Shown: positions 8,178-16,771, counted from the stretch's first letter. The stretch is DNA of 37,676 nucleotides from Rhodothermia bacterium (GCA_017303715.1 JAFLBZ010000041.1:1-37676), one strand, 5' to 3'. The notes: generated from the sequence alone by a model not told the origin. Numbers and translations are program-made.

Positions 8178-8758
8178 GACCAATCCCGAAACAAGGTAAG
8201 TCTAAGACTATAAGTTATTGCCCTGAAAGAAAATCGCTCCTTCAAATTAGCCTTATTTCCTTCAGGTAACACTTCAAGCTATCTGCTTTCGATAGGCTTT
8301 GTACGCTAAAAAATAACTCAAAAATAGAAAGTTGTTCCCAGATGGCCCTCAACCCTAGTGATCGCCTGATGCACCAGAAACCCACCTGACAATTAGGCAC
8401 ATGGAAAAGATATTTACCCTTTAAGCCATTGGGCAAATAAAAAAAGCGCACCTCAGAGAGATTCGCTTCAACAAACAATCAGGTACTGCTCCGTTATATT
8501 TCCTTTTTTTCGCAAGAGCGACACGGCACTACCAATACCAGCCAGATAAAGTACCTAACACCAAACGTTGAACTTACCAGGAACAACAGTGTCTCGCACT
8601 TACGGATTTCAAGGCGATTCGGGCTAAAAAAAGAACATTTTCGAATCCAACGGAGCAGCACCGAAAGCCAAACGCAAAATCCGAAATTTGTCCTTGTATC
8701 GCGCCCATTTATAAGACGAAAACCCCAATTCCGGCGACAATGTCCGATTTATTGGCCT
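8178..8758. other. Intergenic region between convergent genes, no feature recognised
   Basis: About 580 bases separate the flippase stop (plus) from the stop of the AraC-type regulator (minus). Short frames exist on both strands, including a 78-codon minus frame that starts only with TTG, but none resembles a known family or has a good start. No tRNA-like fold or clear stem-plus-T-run terminator was found. The part near 8640-8760 could be decayed sequence. Confidence 0.4.
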
Positions 8759-10231
8759 CTATGTCTGATTTGTACCCATAGAATCCTGATTCACAATTTT
8801 AATGTATTGTGAAGGTTGCACCCCAAATTGCTCTTTAAACACTTTTGCAAAATAGTCTGGGGTATTAAAGCCAACGGCATAGGCCACTTCCGAGATGCTT
8901 CCCGCCCCTTGCTCTAACAGCTGTTTGGCACGCTCCAAACGATAGTTCCGCAAAAACAGTACAGGAGATTGCCCTGTAAATGATTGGATTTTCCGTTGTA
9001 ATTGTCTTGGACTGATATTCAGGGCTTGCGCCAATTCTGCAACATTCAAGCGCGGGTCGTCTATGCGGGTTTCGATCAGGTCTTGCATCTGTTTTAAAAA
9101 TTGCGTATCTACCGACAACACCTCGATGGGGCGTGGCATTAGGTTGGGCGCAATGGATTCCGGAATCATTGTCTTCGTGGGTGTCTTTGATTCGACGACC
9201 ATCGGTTCGGCCAGTTTTTCTACAGAAGGTGATGGTACTTTTGGGTTTGTCTCAACGTGAGCTTTTTTACTTCTAAATAGCCGCCTTAGAAAATACCACA
9301 ACAGCCACAACACCGCCAAACCTCCTAAAATACCTCCCACCAATAACCAAGGTGAAAAAGCCATCGCTTTCTGTATCCGATCCCACCAAGTAGCTTGCCC
9401 CACCAATTTAACATCCGTCCAGTTTACAGGGGAGTCTTGGTTCTCAACGCCGCACCACGCGGACTTGATTATGTCCCTTCCTTCTCCGTCATTGTCATTA
9501 TTTCCGGCCAGAAGACGGATGTGCATCCATGACTTGGCCTCTAACAAACCTAAGGAAGCCCAAGGAATCATCATTTCTACGATGTACCCGTCATCGTCGT
9601 CGTCGTTCATGTTGGCACTACCTGTCGCAACACTCTTCACATAATAGACGACGTCTCGATCCACGATTTTTGGCAACTGTTCCTCTAATGCTGGAACGGG
9701 ATTTCCCCGAAGTACAGCAGTCCGCCCTAATAAATCGGTAACAAGTTGGTAATCAGAGGAGGTAAAAACCGAAGAAGGCTCGCCTTTGGTGTGTACATAC
9801 AACTCAACCGAGTCGTTTAGGTAAAGGTAAGCCAGTGTATCTATGGGTATGGTAAGACCCGTCGTGTCAATTGGTACTGGTTTTGTGAACCTTTCTATGG
9901 GCAATTTGTCTTTGGGGAGCGCAATCAGGTGACGATCGCGTACAGTAAAATAAGCATACAAGGCGTAACCATCCCAAGCCAAAGCCACTTGGGTAACATT
10001 CCGACGGTTTTTCCCCTTAGAAGGCGTCGAAAAGGTTTTATAGGGGATATCTGCCCATTCCCCCAACTTCCCATCCACCTCAACTAAACCGTGCATATAA
10101 GGAATTTCTACTTTCCCACACTGTGCCTTTGCAAGAAATGGGCTGATCAGGCATATAAACACGAATACCCCTAAGCGCAAGGGCTTAGCGAAAACGAATT
10201 TTTCATTTTGTAGTAACGTGATCAAATCCAT
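8759..10231 (-). CDS. Membrane-anchored AraC-family regulator with extracytoplasmic CBM9/DOMON-like domain
   Basis: A probable one-component transmembrane transcription factor of 490 residues. Residues about 18-36 are a hydrophobic signal segment ending SPFLAKAQC. Residues about 45-278 resemble the carbohydrate-binding family 9 / DOMON beta-sandwich: DGKLGEWADIP at the start, WDGYALYAYFTVRDRHLIAL, NDSVELYVHTKG and DGYIVEMMIPWASLGL. A single membrane helix lies at about 293-316, followed by the basic stop RRLFRSKK. A Pro/Ser linker leads to a C-terminal AraC HTH pair (about 385-478) containing LNVAELAQALNISPRQLQRK and VAYAVGFNTPDYFAKVFKEQFG. The topology suggests that a periplasmic ligand, perhaps a glycan, controls DNA binding from the membrane. 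I prefer the ATG at 10231 over a GTG four codons upstream. No sugar-utilisation genes are adjacent, so the target is unknown. Confidence 0.85.
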   Translation of the reverse strand: MDLITLLQNEKFVFAKPLRLGVFVFICLISPFLAKAQCGKVEIPYMHGLVEVDGKLGEWADIPYKTFSTPSKGKNRRNVTQVALAWDGYALYAYFTVRDRHLIALPKDKLPIERFTKPVPIDTTGLTIPIDTLAYLYLNDSVELYVHTKGEPSSVFTSSDYQLVTDLLGRTAVLRGNPVPALEEQLPKIVDRDVVYYVKSVATGSANMNDDDDDGYIVEMMIPWASLGLLEAKSWMHIRLLAGNNDNDGEGRDIIKSAWCGVENQDSPVNWTDVKLVGQATWWDRIQKAMAFSPWLLVGGILGGLAVLWLLWYFLRRLFRSKKAHVETNPKVPSPSVEKLAEPMVVESKTPTKTMIPESIAPNLMPRPIEVLSVDTQFLKQMQDLIETRIDDPRLNVAELAQALNISPRQLQRKIQSFTGQSPVLFLRNYRLERAKQLLEQGAGSISEVAYAVGFNTPDYFAKVFKEQFGVQPSQYIKIVNQDSMGTNQT

Positions 10232-10398
10232 AAAAAGGAACACACAAAATACGAATGGGTTTATTATAGCCCTAATTTAACCATCAAGACCACCTTCATC
10301 ACCCAAACGTTCCAGATATTTTTTTATGGATGCTTTTTTTAACGAATGGTCAAATTCTCATTTTTGAAGACGTGGACTTGCCGGCGCGATTTTAGGAG

Positions 10399-11646
10399 CT
10401 ATGATCCCCACGAGATCTTGACCAACTCCACCCGTTTAAGGCTTGCTTTGAGAATGGTAAACACATAAGCGCCAAAGACCTGTTGGCTATGCACCTCTGG
10501 CACTTTCCCCGTTTTGTACAAAATATAACCTCCCAAAGTATCATATTGACCTTCGGGGATATCAAAGCCGTATTGTTCACGCAAAAGATGGATTTCTGCA
10601 TCTCCACGAACAGACCATGTATTTGCTCCCAAAGACCGTACCGGCGTATGATCGGGATCAAACTCATCTTCAATCTCCCCAATCAATTCTTCCAACAAGT
10701 CCTCCATCGTCACCAATCCGGAGACGCCGCCATGTTCGTCCACAACCATTGCGATGGAAGTATTGTCTTTTAAAAAGGATTGAAGCAATTTATTGGTTTG
10801 CTGGGATTCTGGTACAAACTTCATCGGTCTGATCATGCTTTCCAATGACGTTGGGTTATGAAACAGATCATGTACCAAAACATATCCCACAATATGGTCT
10901 AAGTGATGTTCAAATACGGGAATTTTAGAAAAGCCGGTCTGCATAAACATTTGCCTAACCTCGGACAAGGTGGCCTCTTTTCGGAGCGCTTTAATTTGTG
11001 TACGGCTCACCATCACCTCACGGACACGGGTTTCTCGAAGTTCAAGGACATTCGAGACCAACTCCCTTTCATCTTCATCTATTTTGGGGTCTGGAGCAGG
11101 GGTTTCATTGAAACGTTCACTTAACAGACTTTCCAAATCAGGAATCAGGTAGGGACTAACAATGCGGTTTTCCGTTTGCAATAGGCGTGCAATCCCTTTA
11201 GAGAGCCAACCGACGGGCAAAATAATGGGGTAAAGCAACCAATACGACCAGCGCAGGGGCCGCGCAAGCCGGAATATCCATTCATTGGGTTGTTTTTGTA
11301 CCAAATGCTTGGGCAGTACTTCACCTAAAACCAAAACAATGAAAAAACCCACGAAGACCTGAACCAACAAGACCCATCCAGAAGACCAACCAAAGGATTG
11401 TAAAAAATCCGAAAGGAAGTACGACAACGCTGTCGTAAACAAGACCAAGCCCAGCACTGTACCTACGAGGGTCGTAGTAAACAGATGAATGGGGTGGTGT
11501 AAAAAGACCTCAACGGCTTTACCATTTTCACCTCGCGAAGCACATTCGATCTCGGCCTTGTATCTATTCGCCGTCACAAATGCGGACTCTGCCGCAGCAA
11601 AAAAAGCCAATACCAAAAGCAATATTACCGTAGCAAGTAACAACAT
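10399..11646 (-). CDS. CNNM/CorC-type transporter-associated protein (DUF21, CBS pair, CorC_HlyC domain)
   Basis: A 415-residue inner-membrane protein of the CorC/HlyC family, a group linked to magnesium or cobalt efflux and, in gliding Bacteroidota, to GldE. The N-terminal DUF21 membrane part (about 1-175) has four hydrophobic segments and the family motif LGEVLPKHLVQKQPN. A tandem CBS pair (about 205-325) includes VMVSRTQIKAL, SKIPVFEHHLDHIVGYVLVHDLF and VVDEHGGVSGLVTMEDLLEE. The C-terminal CorC_HlyC domain (about 340-413) contains YDTLGGYILYKTGKVP. The gene starts 5 bases after the enoyl-CoA hydratase stop, so the two are probably co-transcribed. I did not assign a gliding role, since no other gld gene is in view. 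Confidence 0.88.
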   Translation of the reverse strand: MLLLATVILLLVLAFFAAAESAFVTANRYKAEIECASRGENGKAVEVFLHHPIHLFTTTLVGTVLGLVLFTTALSYFLSDFLQSFGWSSGWVLLVQVFVGFFIVLVLGEVLPKHLVQKQPNEWIFRLARPLRWSYWLLYPIILPVGWLSKGIARLLQTENRIVSPYLIPDLESLLSERFNETPAPDPKIDEDERELVSNVLELRETRVREVMVSRTQIKALRKEATLSEVRQMFMQTGFSKIPVFEHHLDHIVGYVLVHDLFHNPTSLESMIRPMKFVPESQQTNKLLQSFLKDNTSIAMVVDEHGGVSGLVTMEDLLEELIGEIEDEFDPDHTPVRSLGANTWSVRGDAEIHLLREQYGFDIPEGQYDTLGGYILYKTGKVPEVHSQQVFGAYVFTILKASLKRVELVKISWGS

Positions 11647-11651
11647 GGTCT

Positions 11652-12488
11652 TTATTCGCCAGAAAAATGCGGGGTTCGCTTTTCTAAGAAAGCCCCAACA
11701 CCTTCGGTAAAATCTTTACTCGAAACAATTTGACCGAACAAAGCGGCCTCAAGTTGCAGCCCATGCGCGAGGGGTAAATCCGAGGCCAAAAGTGCCTCTA
11801 ACGCCATTTGAATACCAAGCGGGGCACGAGCGGAAATGGTTCGGATCAACTTTTTGGCCGTCGTCAGCAGGTCTTTCAAGGGAACCACTTGGCTGACCAA
11901 GCCTAAGCCGTAAGCCCGCTGAGCGTCAATGGGTTTACCTGTCAGAATCATTTCTGTTGCAATACCACGTCCCAAGACCTTAGGAAGCCTTTGGGTTCCT
12001 CCATAGCCGGGGATCAGCCCTAAGTTGAGTTCGGGCTGACCAAAAAGGGCTTGTTCGGAGGCAATTCTTAGATGACAAGCCAAGGCAAGTTCGCAACCAC
12101 CTCCTAAGGCAAAACCATTAACGGCCGCCAAGACGGGTTTGGTCATTTGCTCCACTTGGTTAAAAATGCCCTGACCTTTGGCCGCCATTTTTTGTGCCTG
12201 AAGTGGGGTAAGGTCTCTGAACTCAGCAATATCAGCACCTGCAACAAAACTCCGCTGTCCAGCACCTGTAAGGATAACGCCCTTCACCTCATCGTCATAA
12301 CGCGCCATGGAAAGAGCGGCACTCAATTCACGCAAAACGGTCTGGTTTAAGGCATTGTGTTTGTCTGGACGATTGATGGTAATAATGGCTATTGCATCGC
12401 CCACATGCGTATAGCCTTTGGCATCGGTGGCCTCGCGGTCAATGCTATACTGTAGGGTTTCAAAAATGGTTTCGGCAGTTGCAGACAT
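11652..12488 (-). CDS. Enoyl-CoA hydratase/isomerase (crotonase) family protein
   Basis: A 278-residue crotonase-fold enzyme. The oxyanion-hole segments are FVAGADIAEF (about 81) and NGFALGGGCELALACHLRIA (about 124). Both catalytic glutamates of classical enoyl-CoA hydratase are present: Glu133 (GGGCELA) and Glu153 (GQPELNLGLIPGYGGTQRL). They have the usual 20-residue spacing, which favours a true hydratase in beta-oxidation or a related acyl-CoA pathway. There is an N-terminal extension of about 25 residues. Substrate chain length cannot be read from sequence. It is the first gene of a minus-strand pair with the CorC-type gene. A terminator at 12521-12569 insulates it from the PspA operon. 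Confidence 0.9.
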   Translation of the reverse strand: MSATAETIFETLQYSIDREATDAKGYTHVGDAIAIITINRPDKHNALNQTVLRELSAALSMARYDDEVKGVILTGAGQRSFVAGADIAEFRDLTPLQAQKMAAKGQGIFNQVEQMTKPVLAAVNGFALGGGCELALACHLRIASEQALFGQPELNLGLIPGYGGTQRLPKVLGRGIATEMILTGKPIDAQRAYGLGLVSQVVPLKDLLTTAKKLIRTISARAPLGIQMALEALLASDLPLAHGLQLEAALFGQIVSSKDFTEGVGAFLEKRTPHFSGE

Positions 12489-12520
12489 AAATCACTAAGT
12501 AAAAGATGAAAGGGCGGCGT

Positions 12521-12569
12521 ATAAGAAAAAACCGTAAAACATAGGACATTGCCTCTAATTTTACGGTTT
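12521..12569 (-). terminator. Strong intrinsic terminator of the PspA operon
   Basis: An 11-bp perfect inverted repeat, AAACCGTAAAA at 12529-12539 and TTTTACGGTTT at 12559-12569, has a 19-base loop. On the minus strand the stem runs into further Ts (TTTTTTC at about 12521-12530). It lies just below the stop of the membrane coiled-coil gene and marks the operon end. Because it is symmetric with an A-rich upstream flank, it could work in both directions. Confidence 0.8.
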
Positions 12570-12579
12570 AACATTAAAA

Positions 12580-13455
12580 TCAGTTCTTAACTCGGCTCCC
12601 ACTGCTTGTTGATTCGGAAGGCGTGTAGGCATCTTCTATGCCGTCCAAGATACTACCGGAATTGTTAAACACATCCTCCAATTCCGATACCGAGGCTTGT
12701 GTTTCTTCCACTTCGTTTAAGAGCGTATCCAATTGGAAGGTAATGCCATCGGGGTCTTTCATCGAGAGGGACTGCTCATGGATAAACCGGATCACATCTT
12801 CGATGGTTGCCATTTGCGCATCAAGGATTTCTTTATTTTCCTTAAGCCGCTTTCGCTCTTCCAAGCTTTTTTCCAAAATGGTCAGCCTTCGTTGTTTTAC
12901 AGAGCGCACTTTGGGCGGATCATCTTCCATATCTTGGCGCAACTCCTCGATGGCGCGTGCAATTTCCAACTCGCGGTTATCCGACTGGATCATGTTATAG
13001 CGCTCTTTGGTATGAAGCATAGACAGGTAAGAATCCATCAAGCCTTCTATTTTGCGCAAATGGCTGTCCAAGAGGGACTGTGAGGCCGTACTTAGCTTCT
13101 TATAGTTTCCGGCAATATCGTCGCGGTATTTTTTCAACCGGACGTACCGCTCCAAACTATAACGGCTTAGTTGCTTGAGGCGCTCCGTGGGGGTATTCGC
13201 TTGTTTAGACATTTCGGCATTTACCCTTGAACGTACCGCTCTTTGGAACCGTTTGTCTTTTGGCATAATGCCCAAATACATCAATTCCGCGCCAAAAGTG
13301 GATAGCAGGATCATGTTTCGTAGGAACTCCCCTGCTTCTCCGGGGGCAATAATCATGGTTCCCAGAACCATCGCCATTGCCGAGATAAGGAAGGTTAGGT
13401 TCCATGGCATCAAGAACGCTTCTTTCTGAAAATTTATGTACGAATCGTTGCTCAT
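12580..13455 (-). CDS. Membrane-anchored helical/coiled-coil protein of the PspA operon
   Basis: A 291-residue protein of no family I can name. Two hydrophobic segments lie near the N-terminus (about 17-37 and 44-63). From about residue 68 to the end it is highly charged and helical, with heptad-like stretches, for example LTILEKSLEERKRLKENKEI near 196. The C-terminal 60 residues are acidic and then Ser-rich. The likely topology is a hairpin in the inner membrane with a long cytoplasmic helical domain. It is the last gene of the PspA operon, 63 bases after the half-PspA gene and followed by a terminator. Position and build suggest a membrane partner or anchor for the PspA-type proteins, analogous in role to PspB/PspC or LiaF but not similar in sequence. 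Confidence 0.8.
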   Translation of the reverse strand: MSNDSYINFQKEAFLMPWNLTFLISAMAMVLGTMIIAPGEAGEFLRNMILLSTFGAELMYLGIMPKDKRFQRAVRSRVNAEMSKQANTPTERLKQLSRYSLERYVRLKKYRDDIAGNYKKLSTASQSLLDSHLRKIEGLMDSYLSMLHTKERYNMIQSDNRELEIARAIEELRQDMEDDPPKVRSVKQRRLTILEKSLEERKRLKENKEILDAQMATIEDVIRFIHEQSLSMKDPDGITFQLDTLLNEVEETQASVSELEDVFNNSGSILDGIEDAYTPSESTSSGSRVKN

Positions 13456-13518
13456 TGTACCTCAGTACAGGTGTTTCGTGAGACAGATTACTCCACCTCT
13501 TGTTATGGACAATCGGTA

Positions 13519-14010
13519 TTAAATTCCTCGTTTCCGGCCTAATGTGCGTTCACCTTCGGACTTTGACCCTGCTTCTGGTGCAGGCTCTGCTGCTCTGGCA
13601 CGCCCAATGGACTTTTCGCCCTCGCCGGTCATGTCGGATGAGGTAGCAGCAGGTTGGTCTAAAGGCAAACCCACGCCCATTTCGATCTTCATTTGTCGGA
13701 TAAGATCTGCCGCTCGTGATTTTTGTGCCTCTTCCTCATTTATCTGAGGTGCAGCAACCGTCGGAGCATCCAATCCAGCATTTTCCAAGGCCATCTCCAT
13801 CTTCACTTCAGTTCGGATGGACTCACGGTTGAGCCGTTCCACCATTTCTTCGTGGGTTGCGGTCACACTATCCGGCAGTGCAGTTCCCTGAACGGCATTC
13901 ACAATAGATTTTTTCCGTTCGGCCTCGGCTAATTTTTGCTTTAAGGCACGGATTTGAAGCAAGTGTTGCTTTTCTTCTGCCTTTATACGTTCATATTCTT
14001 TTGGATCCAT
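13519..14010 (-). CDS. Short PspA-like protein corresponding to the C-terminal part of PspA
   Basis: A 163-residue, largely helical protein. Its middle lines up by eye with the neighbouring full PspA. ATHEEMVERLNRESIRTE (51-68) matches ATHDEMIQKINEQTAKSE (166-183) of PspA, and the helix AQKSRAADLIRQMKIEMGVG (95-114) matches AQSIRASEIVNQFKLEMGMG (204-223). It lacks the N-terminal amphipathic helix and long hairpin of PspA, which bind membrane and drive assembly. The N-terminal 35 residues are a charged helix, and the tail (115-163) is Pro/Gly/Ser/Glu-rich and ends in basic residues. Start and stop are clean and the frame is intact, so this is a dedicated short paralogue, not a broken gene. It lies between the pspA-like gene (42 bases upstream) and the membrane protein. 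A regulatory or capping partner of PspA polymers is my inference. Confidence 0.85.
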   Translation of the reverse strand: MDPKEYERIKAEEKQHLLQIRALKQKLAEAERKKSIVNAVQGTALPDSVTATHEEMVERLNRESIRTEVKMEMALENAGLDAPTVAAPQINEEEAQKSRAADLIRQMKIEMGVGLPLDQPAATSSDMTGEGEKSIGRARAAEPAPEAGSKSEGERTLGRKRGI

Positions 14011-14052
14011 CCTGATTCGGGGCTAAAAAGGTTAATACAACGCAAGCGATGC

Positions 14053-14823
14053 TTAGACCCCTTCGCGGTTCCGGCTTGCAGACGATCCACCAGAAGAACC
14101 AATTTCGTCTGGAATGTCTAAAAGGCTCTTACGCTGGCCAGCGGGCGAACCGCCCCCCATGCCCATTTCCAATTTGAATTGGTTGACGATTTCGGAAGCG
14201 CGGATGCTTTGTGCGTCTTCTTCGATCTTCATGGCTTGGGTATCTATGGAGTCTAAAGCAATTTCCATGCGGGCTTCCGACTTTGCCGTTTGCTCGTTGA
14301 TCTTTTGGATCATTTCGTCGTGGGTTGCGGAAACGCCACCAACTTCAAACTGCTCCAGCGTATCGGCCACTTTTGCTTGCCATTGGGCACGTTCGTGGGC
14401 GCGCAGGGCTTCTTTGGCTTCTTGGATTTTGCGGTCTTTTTCCCGCATAAAGGCTTTTTTCACCTGAAGGGCTTTGTCGTAGGCAGCAGCTGCAAACTGT
14501 AATTGCTCTTTTGCGGAGCCAAGCGAGGCTTTCACCTGCTCGTAACGAACGGCATATTGTTGGGCAATGTCTTCGCGGTTGGCTTGGATCCCCGCTTTGA
14601 TTTTAGAGGTCAGGTCTGCCAATTCCGCCTCGTATTTAGCGACTTCCTTTTGCAAAAGCATCACATTGGCTTTTACTGTCGCAATGTTTTCATTCATTTT
14701 CGGAACCTGATCGTTCAGTTCCCGAATATTTTCTTCAAGGATGAGTTTGGGATCTTCGATGGTAGAGACCAATCCGCCAAAAAGGGACTTAATTGCACGG
14801 ACAAATCGTTTCCAGATGGACAT
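14053..14823 (-). CDS. pspA: PspA/IM30 family envelope-stress protein
   Basis: A 256-residue member of the PspA/Vipp1 family, ESCRT-III-like proteins that coat and protect the inner membrane. The start MSIWKRFVRAIKSLFGGLVS is the typical amphipathic membrane-binding helix, followed by the conserved EDPKLILEENIRELNDQVPK. Residues about 25-155 form the long coiled-coil hairpin, and further helices run to about 222 (ASEIVNQFKLEMGMGGG). The last 30 residues are Gly/Ser-rich. It is slightly longer than E. coli PspA (222). It is the first gene of a three-gene operon with a short PspA paralogue and a membrane protein. A sigma70-like promoter lies 90-120 bases upstream. No PspF-type activator or LiaRS system is in view. 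Confidence 0.92.
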   Translation of the reverse strand: MSIWKRFVRAIKSLFGGLVSTIEDPKLILEENIRELNDQVPKMNENIATVKANVMLLQKEVAKYEAELADLTSKIKAGIQANREDIAQQYAVRYEQVKASLGSAKEQLQFAAAAYDKALQVKKAFMREKDRKIQEAKEALRAHERAQWQAKVADTLEQFEVGGVSATHDEMIQKINEQTAKSEARMEIALDSIDTQAMKIEEDAQSIRASEIVNQFKLEMGMGGGSPAGQRKSLLDIPDEIGSSGGSSASRNREGV

Positions 14824-14913
14824 AATGTGTTTCTGTTTAGAGGTTTTAATCGTAAGGCGATCCTACGCACCGGTTTCAACTTGGATACGCAAAACGCATA
14901 TGAAGTTTCAAAT

Positions 14914-14942
14914 AATGTAAAAGATAAACATTTTGGTCTCAA
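14914..14942 (-). promoter_or_regulatory. Possible sigma70-like promoter of the PspA operon
   Basis: On the minus strand TTGAGA (14937-14942) is separated by exactly 17 bases from TACATT (14914-14919), which lies about 90 bases before the pspA ATG. An AT-rich spacer supports it. Housekeeping promoters in Bacteroidota often differ from this consensus, so the call is tentative. Confidence 0.35.
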
Positions 14943-15013
14943 TTCCCCAAAGGTAAATCAATCCTAAATGCCGATTTTATTCGGTGTTTACCCGAATTCC
15001 ATTCTTCCACCCC

Positions 15014-16354
15014 TTAGGAGCCATGTACAACCCCTTTTCCGGTGACACGTTTCATCAGCAAAGTCTGGTGTTCTGGTACTTCCTCCCCAAATTGGAAAGC
15101 GGCAACCACCGCTTGTTTTAGCGCCTCCACCTCCGATGTTTTTTGGGTATAGAGGGTTGCCAACCGTGATCCGGCCTTGGCCTCGTCGCCGGGTTTAAGG
15201 TGGAGAAAAATACCTGCTCCCGGATCAACAGGGTCTTCCTTCTTCATCCGTCCAGCACCCGTTAATACGGCTGTTTTACCTACAACAAGAGCATCAATAT
15301 CATGGACATAGCCCTCTGCTGAATCGGGGACAAAAATCTCATACGCCGGGGCAAGTTGGGTATAGGAAGAGGTATTTTCGAGTACCCCAATATCCCCACC
15401 TTGCGACTGGACAATTTGTAGAAATTTCTCGAAGGCTTTGCCATTTTCCACCACTTCACGTGCCATTACCAAGCCTTTTTCGGGCGTTTCTGCGACGCCT
15501 CCCAAACACAGCATTTCACTGGCCAAGGTATAGGTCAGCTCCATAACTTCCGAGACCTCTTCCCCTTTTAGACATCGGACGGACTCTTCGACTTCGAGCC
15601 AATTTCCCACGGCTTGTCCTAAAGGCACATTCATATTTGTGATCCATCCGACGGTAGGTTTACCAAAGGCTTCCCCAATTTCCACCAATGTTTGCGCTAA
15701 TTTCTCGGCCTCTGGCACGGTTTGCATAAACGCCCCGCGTCCACATTTGACATCCAGAACCAATGCGTCTATCCCTTCCGCCAGTTTTTTAGACATTATA
15801 GAAGAGGCAATAAACGGAATAAAAGGCACGGTTCCAGTTACATCTCGCAAAGCATAGAGTTTGCGGTCTGCCGGAGCAATTTCTGGTGTTTGCCCAATCA
15901 ATACCAAGCCATTTTGTTGTAATTGTCGGCGATATTCGGGGATGCTCAAGTTCACATTAAAGCCCGGAATTGCCTCCAATTTGTCTAAGGTTCCACCTGA
16001 ATGTCCCAAACCTCGTCCTGAAATCATGGGAACAGGTACGCCACAAGCGGCAACAATGGGCGCAAGCGGTAAAGAGATTTTATCGCCAACTCCGCCGGTA
16101 GAATGTTTATCCACCTTGATCCCCGGTAAGTCGCTCAAGTCCAAAACCTCGCCGGAGTACAACATAGCACGGGTGAGCGTTTGCGTTTCGGCATCATTCA
16201 TGCCACGTATAAATGCCGCCATCAAAAATGCGCTCATTTGATAGTCGGTGACGTGCCCATGTGTATAGGCATCAATCAGCCATTGGATGGCCTCCGCACT
16301 TAGGGTTTCTCCATCGCGCTTGGCAATCAGGAGGTCAAGAATATTCAAGGTCAT
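15014..16354 (-). CDS. Thymidine / pyrimidine-nucleoside phosphorylase
   Basis: A 446-residue nucleoside-salvage enzyme that splits thymidine, and possibly uridine, with phosphate to give the base plus (deoxy)ribose-1-phosphate. The phosphate-binding VDKHSTGGVGDKISLPLAP (81-99) and the family signature SGRGLGHSGGTLDKLEAIPG (112-131) are intact, and a C-terminal PYNP-type domain contains EDPVDPGAGIFLHLKPGDEA. The length is between E. coli DeoA (440) and the archaeal forms. Thymidine-only (deoA) versus broad (pdp) specificity cannot be decided by eye, so no symbol is given. It starts 46 bases after the tiny DUF5989-like gene on the same strand. The product joins the pentose-phosphate pathway, to which rpiA, 3 kb away on the other strand, also belongs. 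Confidence 0.92.
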   Translation of the reverse strand: MTLNILDLLIAKRDGETLSAEAIQWLIDAYTHGHVTDYQMSAFLMAAFIRGMNDAETQTLTRAMLYSGEVLDLSDLPGIKVDKHSTGGVGDKISLPLAPIVAACGVPVPMISGRGLGHSGGTLDKLEAIPGFNVNLSIPEYRRQLQQNGLVLIGQTPEIAPADRKLYALRDVTGTVPFIPFIASSIMSKKLAEGIDALVLDVKCGRGAFMQTVPEAEKLAQTLVEIGEAFGKPTVGWITNMNVPLGQAVGNWLEVEESVRCLKGEEVSEVMELTYTLASEMLCLGGVAETPEKGLVMAREVVENGKAFEKFLQIVQSQGGDIGVLENTSSYTQLAPAYEIFVPDSAEGYVHDIDALVVGKTAVLTGAGRMKKEDPVDPGAGIFLHLKPGDEAKAGSRLATLYTQKTSEVEALKQAVVAAFQFGEEVPEHQTLLMKRVTGKGVVHGS

Positions 16355-16400
16355 ATCTAGTTTGGGTTCATTCTCATCAATTTGTACAACGTTACAAGTC

Positions 16401-16559
16401 CTAAAACAAGGAATAAATAAAAGGAGCTAAGGCCGAACCATTTGCCAATACAATGAGAAGACTGAGCAGTACCAATACCACTACAATCGGAACCAACCAA
16501 TATTTTTTACGGATCTTGAGAAAGTCCCAAAAGGCGAGAAGAATGCTTGTTTTGGCCAT
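16401..16559 (-). CDS. Small DUF5989-family membrane protein
   Basis: A 52-residue open frame: ATG at 16559, TAG at 16401. It begins MAKTSILLAFWDFLKIRKKY, then a single hydrophobic helix (about residues 21-39), and ends ANGSALAPFIYSLF. That layout, with a WDFLK.RKK..W front, one membrane helix and a GSALAPFIY(S/T)LF tail, is what I recognise as the DUF5989 family of about 50-residue proteins. Their function is unknown, and elsewhere they sit beside SxtJ-like membrane proteins and carbamoyltransferases. Neither is present here. Instead it precedes thymidine phosphorylase by 46 bases on the same strand. The match over essentially the whole length makes chance coding very unlikely. Confidence 0.85.
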   Translation of the reverse strand: MAKTSILLAFWDFLKIRKKYWLVPIVVVLVLLSLLIVLANGSALAPFIYSLF

Positions 16560-16771
16560 AAGTGGTTATTCTACTTTAGTTTATTATTCCTGAGTGTGGC
16601 ATTTACCAACATAGAAAATGCCCATCCACACAATTTTTTGATGTATTTAAAAAGTAAGTTACAAAAAATATTGGTGGCAGTTTCGTCTGAATGTGTTTTG
16701 TAGCGTAACTTCGTTTATGCACAGGCGTAAAAAACTTGTTACGGCATTAGTTGTCACCCAAATTCAGCCTT

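Noticed and set aside
8242-8478. 78-codon minus-strand frame in the gap after the flippase
   Set aside because: TTG start, no recognisable motif, and position between two convergent stops.
8636-8700. Possible tRNA because of a TTCGAATCC stretch
   Set aside because: No acceptor or anticodon stem could be formed around it.
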